From: Citreimonas sp042096055
Lineage (GTDB): Bacteria > Pseudomonadota > Alphaproteobacteria > Rhodobacterales > Rhodobacteraceae
NCBI RefSeq assembly: GCF_042096055.1
Contig: NZ_JBELMH010000108.1
Coordinates: 1-8,180 of the forward strand
Direction of reading: 5' to 3'
DNA length: 8,180 nucleotides
Under the pieces are notes generated by a model that was given only the letters and a program-made list of their open reading frames with translations, did no database searches and had not been told where the DNA came from. How positions within the stretch are numbered: the first letter of the stretch is position 1; each line of letters starts with the position of its first letter. Made by a program: the position numbers and the translations under genes. This document shows, piece after piece, positions 1 to 5,663 of this stretch.

Positions 1-305
1 ACGGCGCCTGGCTGCTCGAGCGGCGCCCCGACAAGGGCCTGCTGGGCGGGATGCTGGGCTGGCCGGGCAGCGACTGGTCGGACGCGCCCACCCCGGCGCC
101 TCCGATTCGGGCAGAGTGGCGCACCCTGTCCGAGGAAGCGCGCCACACCTTCACGCATTTCCACCTTCGGCTGGTGGTGAAGACCGCGCTGGTGCCGATG
201 GATCGGTCGCCGACGCGCGGAGAATTCATCGAATTGCCCGATTTCAGCCCCGCCGATCTGCCAACCGTGATGCGAAAGGCATTCGACCTTGCGTCACGCG
301 GCTGA
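1..305 (+). CDS. mutY: A/G-specific adenine glycosylase MutY, C-terminal part (5' truncated by window)
   Basis: Only the last ~100 residues are present. The reading frame is open from base 3 and ends at TGA 303-305. MutY removes adenine mispaired with 8-oxoguanine in base-excision repair; its C-terminal Nudix-like (MutT-like) domain recognises the 8-oxoG. What is visible is that domain: LLERRPDKGLLGGMLGWPGSDW near the start matches the usual 'R...GLLGGLWEFPG' stretch, and HTFTHFHLRL matches the conserved 'H.FTH..L' segment. The protein ends soon after a short LP...MRKAFDLA helix, which is normal for the family. The catalytic HhH-GPD domain and the iron-sulfur cluster lie upstream, outside the window. 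The identification rests on the C-terminal domain alone, but the motif order leaves little room for another family. Confidence 0.9.
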   Translation, partial: GAWLLERRPDKGLLGGMLGWPGSDWSDAPTPAPPIRAEWRTLSEEARHTFTHFHLRLVVKTALVPMDRSPTRGEFIELPDFSPADLPTVMRKAFDLASRG

Positions 306-323
306 TCGCCGCTTGGGCGTAGG

Positions 324-346
324 CGTGATCCGGTCGTAGGATCGCG
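324..346 (+). repeat. short hairpin in the mutY-alkB gap
   Basis: CGTGATCC (324-331) and GGATCGCG (339-346) pair over 8 positions with one G-U wobble, around a 7-nt loop. It starts 18 bp after the mutY stop and ends 20 bp before the next start codon. No T-run follows, so it is a weak terminator candidate and could be chance in GC-rich DNA. Confidence 0.3.
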
Positions 347-356
347 AAGGGCTTCC

Positions 357-361
357 GGAGG
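357..361 (+). promoter_or_regulatory. ribosome binding site fixing the AlkB-like start
   Basis: GGAGG lies 5 nt before ATG 367 but only 2 nt before the in-frame TTG at 364. The spacing favours ATG 367 as the start. Confidence 0.75.
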
Positions 362-366
362 TTTTG

Positions 367-1518
367 ATGAGCGACGCGACACCCGTCTCGAGTACACCCG
401 ACCTGGCGCGGCTGACCGCGGTCGCCCCCTTCGCGCTGTCGCTGATGCTGATCCCGATGGTCTGGGTCGCGGCCTTTTGGGGCGGCTGGTGGATCGCCCT
501 GCCGATCGTGTCGACGTGGTACCTGTTCTCGATCCTCGACGCGGCGCTGGGGCTGAACCAGGACAATGCCGACCCGCAGACGCCCGACGACCAGCTGCGG
601 CTTTACAAGGCGATCACCGCCGGATGGGTGCCGCTGCAGGTGCTGAGCCTGTTCGGCCTGGTCTGGTACGTCTCGGGCGCCGCACACCTCAGCGGCTGGG
701 AGAAGGCCGGCGTGTTCTTCGGCGTCGGCGTGATGACCGGCACCGTCGGCATCACCTACGCGCACGAGCTGATGCACCAGCGCAACCGGCTGGAGCGTCG
801 GCTGGGCGACCTGCTGATGGCGATGGTGCTCTATTCGCATTTCCGCTCGGAGCACCTGCTGGTGCATCACCGCTATGTCGGCACCCCGCGCGACCCGGTC
901 AGCGCGCGCTACAACGAGGGCTTCCACCGATACTATCCGCGCGTGCTGCGGCAATGCCTGGTGTCGGCCTTCCGGGCCGAGGCGGCGATGCTCGCCCGCA
1001 AGGGCCTGCCGTGGTGGCACCGGTCGAACCCGTTCTGGACCTACTGGGCGCTGCAGGCGGCGGCCTTGGCGCTGGCGGCGATCCTTGGCGGCTGGACCGG
1101 CCTAGGCCTCTTCGCGCTGCAGGCCGGCGTCGCGGTCTGGCAGCTGGAACTGGTGAACTACGTCGAGCACTACGGCCTGACGCGAAAGCACTTGGGCGAG
1201 GGCAAGTACGAGCACGTGCAGCCGCGCCATTCGTGGAACGCCTCGCACCGCGCATCGAACTGGCTGCTGATCAACCTGCAGCGCCATTCCGACCACCACT
1301 ACAAGCCCGACCGCCGGTTCCCGCTGCTGCAGACCTACCCCGAGGACGAGGCCCCGCAATTGCCCTACGGCTACCCGGTGATGACCATGGCGGCGATGGT
1401 CCCGCCGATCTGGCGTCGCGTGATGAACCCGCGCGTGCGGGCCTGGCGCCGGCGCTTCTACCCCGAGATCAGCGACTGGACGCCCTACAACAAGGCGGCG
1501 ACGCCGCTGCCGCGCTAG
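367..1518 (+). CDS. alkB: AlkB-like alkane 1-monooxygenase (membrane di-iron hydroxylase)
   Basis: This 383-residue integral membrane protein belongs to the AlkB / fatty-acid-desaturase-like superfamily, whose AlkB members oxidise the terminal carbon of alkanes with O2 and electrons from rubredoxin. All the ligand clusters are visible: HELMH (133-137), EHLLVHH (162-168), NYVEHYGL (264-271, the HYG motif typical of AlkB-type hydroxylases) and LQRHSDHH (304-311). After the second box, YVGTPRDPVSAR resembles the AlkB 'VATP.DPASAR' stretch. Hydrophobic segments lie near residues 15-37, 40-60, 80-102, 107-130 and 221-265, with the histidine boxes in polar stretches at their ends. The first two boxes differ from the textbook HELGHK and EHNRGHH, so the substrate may not be an n-alkane. 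ATG 367 is chosen because of the GGAGG at 357-361. No rubredoxin or rubredoxin reductase is present in the window. Family assignment is firm; substrate is unknown. Confidence 0.87.
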   Translation: MSDATPVSSTPDLARLTAVAPFALSLMLIPMVWVAAFWGGWWIALPIVSTWYLFSILDAALGLNQDNADPQTPDDQLRLYKAITAGWVPLQVLSLFGLVWYVSGAAHLSGWEKAGVFFGVGVMTGTVGITYAHELMHQRNRLERRLGDLLMAMVLYSHFRSEHLLVHHRYVGTPRDPVSARYNEGFHRYYPRVLRQCLVSAFRAEAAMLARKGLPWWHRSNPFWTYWALQAAALALAAILGGWTGLGLFALQAGVAVWQLELVNYVEHYGLTRKHLGEGKYEHVQPRHSWNASHRASNWLLINLQRHSDHHYKPDRRFPLLQTYPEDEAPQLPYGYPVMTMAAMVPPIWRRVMNPRVRAWRRRFYPEISDWTPYNKAATPLPR

Positions 1519-1519
1519 C

Positions 1520-1560
1520 CCGCCGCACCGCCCCACGTGCCGTGGTGACAATCGCGGCGG
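1520..1560 (+). repeat. nested inverted repeats after the AlkB-like gene
   Basis: The outer arms CCGCCGC (1520-1526) and GCGGCGG (1554-1560) are perfect complements. Inside them CCACG (1533-1537) and CGTGG (1541-1545) form a second hairpin with a TGC loop. The structure begins one base after the stop codon. No T-run follows. It may end transcription by another route or be chance; its right half overlaps the candidate ppaC promoter. Confidence 0.3.
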
Positions 1561-1573
1561 CCCTCGCTAGAAG
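1545..1573 (+). promoter_or_regulatory. candidate sigma-70 promoter for ppaC
   Basis: GTGACA (1545-1550, 5 of 6 to TTGACA) and TAGAAG (1568-1573, 4 of 6 to TATAAT) are separated by exactly 17 bp. They sit 37 bp before the ppaC start, leaving room for a short leader that carries the ribosome binding site at 1600-1604. The call is based on consensus matching only. Confidence 0.4.
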
Positions 1574-1609
1574 GCGCGCGACAGATCCAGCCAACGTACG
1601 AGGGTTCTC

Positions 1610-2530
1610 ATGACGATCCAGGTTTTCGGCCACAAATCCCCTGACACCGACAGCACCGGCAGCCCGATCATCTGGGCGTGGTACCTGAACAAGATCAAGG
1701 GCGAGGACGCCAAGCCGGTCCTGCTGGGCGAGCCCAACACCGAAGCCGCATTCATGCTGTCACACTGGGGTCTCGACAAGCCCGAGATCATCGAGGATGT
1801 GGCCGAGGACGCGCCCGTCGTGATCGTCGACACTAACAACCCCGCCGAGCTGCCCAAGTCGATCAACAAGGCCGACATCCGCGGCATCATCGACCACCAC
1901 AAGCTGGTCGGCGGGCTGGAAACCAAGGGCCCGATCGACATCCGGATCGAGCCGCTGGCCTGCACCGCGACCATCATGTGGAAACTGATCGGTGACGACC
2001 TCGCCCAAGCCCCGCGCGAGATCAAGGGCGCGATGCTGACCTGCATCCTCTCCGACACGCTGGAATTCCGCTCGCCCACCACCACGCAGGAGGACGAGGC
2101 GATCGCGCACGGCCTGGCCAAGGACCTCGGCGTCGACCTCAAGGATTTCGCCCAGCAGATGTTCGCCGCGAAATCCGACGTCTCGGCCTTCTCGGACGCG
2201 GAACTGCTGCGCATGGACAGCAAGGAATACGCGGTCGACGGCACGAAATTCCGCGTCTCGGTGCTGGAAACGACGGCGCCCGACATGCCGCTGTCGCGCA
2301 AGGACAGCCTGATGGAAACGATGAAGACCGTCGCCACCGAGGACGGCGTGGACGAGGTGCTGCTGTTCGTCGTCGACATCCTGAACGAGGAAGCGACCCT
2401 GCTGATCCCGAACGACCGGGTGAAGTCCGTGGCCGAGAAGAGCTTTGGCGCGAAAGTCGAGGGCGACACGGTCGTGCTGCCCGGCGTGATGAGCCGCAAG
2501 AAGCAGATCATCCCCAACCTCAAGGTCTGA
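1610..2530 (+). CDS. ppaC: manganese-dependent (family II) inorganic pyrophosphatase
   Basis: This 306-residue cytoplasmic enzyme of the DHH phosphoesterase superfamily hydrolyses pyrophosphate to phosphate, pulling biosynthetic reactions forward. The metal ligands are all visible: GHKSPDTDS with H8, D12 and D14; VDTNN with D74; the DHH signature with D95, H96 and H97; and SDT with D149. SRKKQ (295-299) near the C-terminus is the substrate-binding stretch of the DHHA2 domain. The spacing corresponds almost residue for residue with the Bacillus family II enzyme as I recall it, and the length is the usual ~300-310 for the form without CBS domains, so no adenine-nucleotide regulation is expected. 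The start ATG has GAGGG (1600-1604) 5 nt upstream. A candidate promoter lies in the 91-bp gap before it and a strong hairpin follows the stop. Family II enzymes are unrelated to the more common family I PpA. Assignment is close to certain. Confidence 0.96.
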   Translation: MTIQVFGHKSPDTDSTGSPIIWAWYLNKIKGEDAKPVLLGEPNTEAAFMLSHWGLDKPEIIEDVAEDAPVVIVDTNNPAELPKSINKADIRGIIDHHKLVGGLETKGPIDIRIEPLACTATIMWKLIGDDLAQAPREIKGAMLTCILSDTLEFRSPTTTQEDEAIAHGLAKDLGVDLKDFAQQMFAAKSDVSAFSDAELLRMDSKEYAVDGTKFRVSVLETTAPDMPLSRKDSLMETMKTVATEDGVDEVLLFVVDILNEEATLLIPNDRVKSVAEKSFGAKVEGDTVVLPGVMSRKKQIIPNLKV

Positions 2531-2540
2531 CCCAGGCCTC

Positions 2541-2570
2541 CGGCCCCGGGGAACATCGCACCCGGGGCCG
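2541..2570 (+). terminator. strong hairpin between ppaC and the STAS-like gene
   Basis: CGGCCCCGGG (2541-2550) and CCCGGGGCCG (2561-2570) form a perfect 10-bp GC stem with a 10-nt loop, starting 10 bp after the ppaC stop. The following CGTTCCCTTC is pyrimidine-rich but lacks a true T-run. It is probably a terminator or attenuator for ppaC; it may also shield the 3' end of the ppaC message while allowing some read-through to the gene 30 bp further on. Confidence 0.55.
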
Positions 2571-2600
2571 CGTTCCCTTCGCGCAAGCGAGGAGGACGCC

Positions 2601-2990
2601 ATGCTGAACACCGCCACCATCACCGAATTCGACACCGCGCTGCCGAAGACCTACGGCTTCCGCATCACCGGCAAGGTGACGCGCGACGACATGGCATCGA
2701 TGGCCGAGCGGATGCTCGCCGCGTTCGACGCGCACGACAAGGTCGACATGCTGCTGGTCTTCGAGACGACCGAGACCTCGGAAACCGGTGCGTCGCTGTC
2801 GATGGACGCCATGAAGGCGCAGTTCGAATCCCTGTCGAAGGTGCGCAACTACGTCGTCGCCAATGCGCCCGGCCAGGCCGGCGGCATCGTCGAGACGATG
2901 GGCAAGATCATGCCCGTCGAGGCGCGCGCCTTCGACACCGAGGCCGCCGCGCTCGAATGGTTGCGCGCGCAGCCCGCGCCGGGGGCCTGA
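2601..2990 (+). CDS. STAS/SEC14 (SpoIIAA-like) domain protein
   Basis: This small soluble protein of 129 residues has no signal peptide or membrane segment. It resembles the SpoIIAA-like family (Pfam PF11964, STAS/SEC14 fold): an N-terminal strand pair (FDTALPKTYGFRITGKVTRDD), a helix (MASMAERMLAAFDAHDKVD), a hydrophobic strand (MLLVFE), and a C-terminal part with a further strand (NYVVANA) and a final helix (EAAALEWLRAQ). Members lie in many bacteria with no assigned role; some are thought to bind lipids or membranes, but nothing here shows a ligand. The start is secure, with AGGAGG (2590-2595) 5 nt before the ATG, the best ribosome binding site in the window. It stands between ppaC and a HAD hydrolase, probably as its own unit or as read-through from ppaC. 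The fold assignment is from overall pattern, not from catalytic residues. Confidence 0.7.
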   Translation: MLNTATITEFDTALPKTYGFRITGKVTRDDMASMAERMLAAFDAHDKVDMLLVFETTETSETGASLSMDAMKAQFESLSKVRNYVVANAPGQAGGIVETMGKIMPVEARAFDTEAAALEWLRAQPAPGA

Positions 2991-3063
2991 TCGCGCGGAA
3001 AGGCTGGCAACGGCCGCGCCGCCGGGCCATAGCTGGGCCGATGCCCCAGAAGGAACCCGGCCC

Positions 3064-3936
3064 ATGACGCAGATCATCTCCGCCCTATCCGACGTGTCGC
3101 ATGATTACGACGCGCTGTTCGTCGATCTCTGGGGCTGCGTGCATGACGGCGTGCAGGCGATCCCCTCGGCGGTCGCGGCGCTGCAGGAGTACCGTGCGAA
3201 CGGCGGGACGGTGATCCTGCTGACCAACGCGCCCCGCTCGCGCCACGAGGTCGCGCGCCAGATCGAGCGCTTCGGCGTGCCCGACGACGCCTGGGACGAC
3301 ATCGCCACGTCCGGCGATTCGGCGCGCGCGGCGATGTTCACCGGCGCGGTCGGCCGCAAGGTGTGGTTCATGGGGCAGGACCACGACCTGCCGTTCTTCG
3401 AGCCGCTGAAGCTGGTGACCGACCCGGTCGCGATCGAACGCGTCGAACTGGAAGAGGCCGAGGGCATCGTCTGCTGCGGCCCGTTCGACCCGCATGCCGA
3501 TCCCGCCGACAACCGCCCGCAATTCCTGCTGGCCAAGCAGCGCGGCCTGAAACTGCTTTGCGCGAACCCCGACATCGTCGTCGACCGCGGCGAGGCCCGC
3601 GAATGGTGCGCGGGCGCGCTGGCGCAGCTCTACACCGAGATGGGCGGCGAGAGCCTGTATTTCGGCAAGCCGCATCCGCCGGTCTACGATCTTGCGCGGC
3701 GGCGGCTGGCGGATCACGTCGGCCACGTCGCCGACGGCTCGATCCTGGCGATCGGCGACGGCCCGCAGACCGACGTGCTGGGCGCCATGGGCGAGGGCAT
3801 CGATTCGCTGTTCATCACCGGCGGGCTCGCGCGGCAGGAAACCGGTACGCAGACCGACCCGGATCCGGACGCGCTGGAGCGCTACCTTGCCGCCGAAGGC
3901 GTCGCGCCGACCTTCTCGATCGGACGCCTGCGCTGA
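3064..3936 (+). CDS. HAD superfamily class IIA hydrolase (TIGR01459-type)
   Basis: This 290-residue cytoplasmic protein is a haloacid-dehalogenase-type phosphatase with a class IIA cap, related to NagD and phosphoglycolate phosphatases. Motif I is DLWGCVHDG with the nucleophile D21. Motif II is LLTNAPR with T54. Motif III is K202 in YFGKPHPPVY. Motif IV is GDGPQTDVLGA (231-241). The cap lies between motifs II and III and includes CCGPFDPHADPADNRPQ and CANPDIVVDRG, the latter typical of class IIA. The second Asp of motif I (DxD) is Trp here (W23); I recall this DxWG form as common in TIGR01459 proteins, which have no established substrate. ATG 3064 is chosen because GAAGGA (3050-3055) lies 8 nt upstream; a longer version starting at 2863 would overlap most of the end of the preceding gene in another frame. 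Family is firm, substrate unknown. Confidence 0.88.
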   Translation: MTQIISALSDVSHDYDALFVDLWGCVHDGVQAIPSAVAALQEYRANGGTVILLTNAPRSRHEVARQIERFGVPDDAWDDIATSGDSARAAMFTGAVGRKVWFMGQDHDLPFFEPLKLVTDPVAIERVELEEAEGIVCCGPFDPHADPADNRPQFLLAKQRGLKLLCANPDIVVDRGEAREWCAGALAQLYTEMGGESLYFGKPHPPVYDLARRRLADHVGHVADGSILAIGDGPQTDVLGAMGEGIDSLFITGGLARQETGTQTDPDPDALERYLAAEGVAPTFSIGRLR

Positions 3937-3945
3937 GCTTCGCGC

Positions 3946-4012
3946 TTGACTTTCTGCGCCCGCGAGGTAATTAAATTACGCAGTAGGCTTATCAAGCGCC
4001 TTTTAATTACCT
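3946..4012 (+). promoter_or_regulatory. AT-rich control region with operator-like repeats before the MaoC gene
   Basis: TTGACT (3946-3951) is a good -35 match. The candidate -10 boxes are weaker: AATTAA at 3969-3974 after 17 bp, or TTAAAT at 3971-3976 after 19 bp. Overlapping them, GTAATTAAATTAC (3967-3979) is a perfect palindrome around a central A. A second, partial copy lies at 4003-4010 (TTAATTAC), so AATTAC occurs twice in the same orientation 31 bp apart, about three helical turns. The outer bases also form a perfect 11-bp inverted repeat, AGGTAATTAAA (3965-3975) with TTTAATTACCT (4002-4012). The layout suggests a dimeric repressor bound cooperatively at a promoter. The regulator is not identifiable here. 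Confidence 0.6.
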
Positions 4013-4018
4013 TGTCAT

Positions 4019-4024
4019 GGAGGG
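4019..4024 (+). promoter_or_regulatory. ribosome binding site fixing the MaoC start
   Basis: GGAGGG lies 4 nt before ATG 4029. The other in-frame ATG at 4017 has no purine-rich sequence in front of it and overlaps this site, so 4029 is preferred. Confidence 0.75.
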
Positions 4025-4028
4025 CGAC

Positions 4029-4472
4029 ATGCTGGACTCCCTGCCGCGCGGCACGATCTGCATCGAGGACATCGAGATGGGCATGGCCCGCCACGTGCAG
4101 AAGCAGGTGACCGAGCAGGACATCGAACTGTTCGCCCGGATCTCGACCGACCGGAACCCGGTCCACCTCGACGAGGAGTACGCCCGCGACACGATCTTCG
4201 AGGGGCGCATCGCGCACGGCATGCTGACCGCCGGGCTGATCTCGGCCGTGATCGGCGAGCAGCTGCCCGGCCACGGCTCGGTCTATCTGGGCCAGTCGCT
4301 GCGCTTTCTCGCACCGGTGCGCCCCGGCGACATGGTCCGCGCCGAGGTCACCGTGACCGGGATCGACATCGCCAAGCGTCGTGTGACGCTCGACTGCGCG
4401 TGCACGGTCGACGGCAAACCCGTCCTCGTGGGCGAGGCGACCGTCCTCGCCCCCAGCCGCCTCGAAGCTTGA
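4029..4472 (+). CDS. MaoC-family (R)-specific enoyl-CoA hydratase
   Basis: This 147-residue single hot-dog-domain protein is of the size of PhaJ-type hydratases, which add water to trans-2-enoyl-CoA to give (R)-3-hydroxyacyl-CoA and can link beta-oxidation to polyhydroxyalkanoate synthesis. The hydratase-2 motif FARISTDRNPVHLDEEYA (35-52) carries the catalytic D41 and H46 with N43 between them. IAHGMLTAGLIS (61-72) is the conserved helix after it, and the C-terminal half (LRFLAPVRPGDMVRAEVTV, then VTLDCACTVDGKPVLVGEATV) shows the expected antiparallel strands. It probably acts as a dimer. The start at 4029 follows the GGAGGG at 4019-4024. It appears to be a single-gene unit: the AT-rich control region lies just upstream, and hairpins and a convergent gene follow. 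No PHA synthase, phasin or other beta-oxidation gene is next to it, so chain length and pathway stay open. Other MaoC enzymes act on different acyl-CoAs. Confidence 0.88.
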   Translation: MLDSLPRGTICIEDIEMGMARHVQKQVTEQDIELFARISTDRNPVHLDEEYARDTIFEGRIAHGMLTAGLISAVIGEQLPGHGSVYLGQSLRFLAPVRPGDMVRAEVTVTGIDIAKRRVTLDCACTVDGKPVLVGEATVLAPSRLEA

Positions 4473-4483
4473 TCCACGCAGGC

Positions 4484-4514
4484 GCGGCGCCGTCCGGGCG
4501 CGATCGGGCGCCGC
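4484..4514 (+). terminator. hairpin after the MaoC gene
   Basis: GCGGCGCC (4484-4491) and GGCGCCGC (4507-4514) form a perfect 8-bp stem with a 15-nt loop, 11 bp after the MaoC stop. GAGGTTTCTG follows after four Cs, so there is only a short T-run. It is a plausible but not canonical terminator. Confidence 0.4.
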
Positions 4515-4524
4515 CCCGAGGTTT

Positions 4525-4580
4525 CTGCCGAAGGCAGGGGCCGAGTGGTCCGCGCGCGCCGGCAGGCGCGCTCCGCTCGG
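4525..4580. terminator. two hairpins in the convergent gap (possible bidirectional terminator)
   Basis: The first hairpin is CTGCC (4525-4529) with GGCAG (4533-4537) and a GAA loop. The second is long: CCGAGTGG (4541-4548) pairs with CCGCTCGG (4573-4580) with one G-U wobble, and inside it GCGCGCC (4554-4560) pairs with GGCGCGC (4565-4571) around a GGCA loop. The second begins 6 bp beyond the stop codon of the minus-strand gene. Neither is followed by a clear T-run on either strand. Confidence 0.4.
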
Positions 4581-4586
4581 AAACTT

Positions 4587-5618
4587 TCAGGACAGGCGGA
4601 AGCCCTCGGGGATCGTGTCGCGGTCTTCCAGGACCAGCGCGGCCATGACCTCCGCCACCTTTGGCGCCATGCCGAAGCCGATCTTGAATCCGCCATTGGC
4701 CACGAAATGCCCCGGCCGCCCGGGCCGGGCGCCCAGAAGCGGCGCGCGACTGCGGGCCCGCGGCCTCACCCCCGCCCAGCGCGCGACCACCTCGGCCTGC
4801 GCCAGCGCCGGCACCGCCGCCCGCGCCCGCGCGATCAGCGCGTCGCATTGCCCGTCCGTGGTGTCTGGCGCGTCGAAGTCCCTCTCGGACGTCGACCCGA
4901 CCGCTAGCGTGCCGTCCGCATGCGGCACCAGGTGCAACCCGTCCACGAACAGCTGCGGCGCGTCACCGGCGTCGAAGGCCAGCAAGGACGCCTGCCCCTT
5001 GACCCCGTCGCCCACCTTGCGTCCCAGCGCCTCGCCCAGATCCAGCAGGCCGCGCCAGCCGGTGGCCCAGACCACAGCGCCCTCGTCCAGCGCCTCGGCC
5101 ACAATAGATACGCCGCGCGCCTCCAGCGCCGCGACCAGCGCCTCGCAGGCCTGTCGCGGGTGCAACCGCGCGCTGAGCGTGTCGCGGATCAGCCAGCCGG
5201 TCGGGGTCTCCGGCACGAAGGCCCCCGCATCCGTCGCTCGGATCACCTCCCACACCGCCTGCCCCCGCCACAGCGCGGCCGCCCCGTCGGCGCGGGCGCG
5301 GGCAAGCGTCAGCGCTGCCTCGTCCGCCACGGGCTGCAGGCGCCCGGTCCGGGCATAACCGGCGCTCACGCCGCCGGCCGCCTCGACGCCCTGCCAGAAC
5401 GCGCCGGCCATCAGCAGGCTGTCCAGCTGGAAGGCCTTCTTCTCGTTCCAGTTCTCGGGCACGTGCGGCGCCAGCGCGCCCACCACGCCGCCCGACGACC
5501 CTGAGGCGGGGCCGAACGGATCCACGACGCGCACGCGCGCGCCCTGCTGTACGCAGGACCAGGCGATCGACAGGCCGAAGATGCCCGCCCCGCGCACCGT
5601 CACGTCCACCCTTGCCAT
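4587..5618 (-). CDS. FAD-dependent oxidoreductase (DAO family), candidate stand-alone MnmC oxidase half
   Basis: This 343-residue flavoprotein is of the D-amino-acid oxidase / glycine oxidase fold. The N-terminal dinucleotide-binding motif is VRGAGIFGLSIAW with G10, G12 and G15, and the acidic residue ending the second strand is D33. ASGSSGGVVGALAPH (38-52) resembles the 'ASGN..G.L.P' stretch after the FAD site in MnmC oxidase domains. The C-terminus NGGFKIGFGMAPKVAE fits the FAD-contacting 'G.G...AP' end of DAO proteins. It is divergent from mnmD with 45 bp between start codons. In enterobacterial MnmC the oxidase half removes the carboxymethyl group from cmnm5(s2)U34 of tRNA, and the methylase half then acts; this gene could supply the first step. 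Glycine oxidase (ThiO) or another amine oxidase cannot be excluded. The start ATG (5618-5616) has a weak GGGGGA upstream. Fold is firm, substrate inferred from context. Confidence 0.82.
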   Translation of the reverse strand: MARVDVTVRGAGIFGLSIAWSCVQQGARVRVVDPFGPASGSSGGVVGALAPHVPENWNEKKAFQLDSLLMAGAFWQGVEAAGGVSAGYARTGRLQPVADEAALTLARARADGAAALWRGQAVWEVIRATDAGAFVPETPTGWLIRDTLSARLHPRQACEALVAALEARGVSIVAEALDEGAVVWATGWRGLLDLGEALGRKVGDGVKGQASLLAFDAGDAPQLFVDGLHLVPHADGTLAVGSTSERDFDAPDTTDGQCDALIARARAAVPALAQAEVVARWAGVRPRARSRAPLLGARPGRPGHFVANGGFKIGFGMAPKVAEVMAALVLEDRDTIPEGFRLS

Positions 5619-5663
5619 CGCCCGCGTCCCCCGGCATTGCCCGTCTCCGAACCGGGGGCCGTG

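Noticed and set aside
51..305. An 84-residue protein starting at ATG 51
   Set aside because: The MutY-like sequence continues upstream of this Met to the window edge, so the ATG is internal to mutY.
244..1020. A 258-codon minus-strand open frame across the AlkB-like gene
   Set aside because: It is antisense to a protein with intact histidine boxes and has no recognisable domain.
2863..3063. An in-frame N-terminal extension of the HAD gene starting at 2863
   Set aside because: It overlaps the end of the STAS-like gene in another frame, has Arg/Pro-rich shadow composition, and ATG 3064 has a ribosome binding site with the normal HAD N-terminus right after it.
3965..4012. The 11-bp AT-rich inverted repeat read as a rho-independent terminator of the HAD gene
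   Set aside because: The stem is AT-only in its core, the arms are 26 nt apart and no T-run follows; a protein-binding site explains the palindromic sub-repeats better.
4017..4028. ATG 4017 as the MaoC start
   Set aside because: The preceding bases are AT-rich without a Shine-Dalgarno sequence, and the ribosome binding site for ATG 4029 overlaps this codon.
5637..5663. TTG 5637 as the mnmD start
   Set aside because: It is a rare start codon with no ribosome binding site in front; ATG 5664 has GGGGG 5 nt upstream and gives a normal-length protein.
5619..5663. A shared divergent promoter between the FAD gene and mnmD
   Set aside because: The 45 bp are GC-rich and show no credible -35/-10 pair on either strand; promoters may lie inside the opposite coding sequences, but I cannot point to one.
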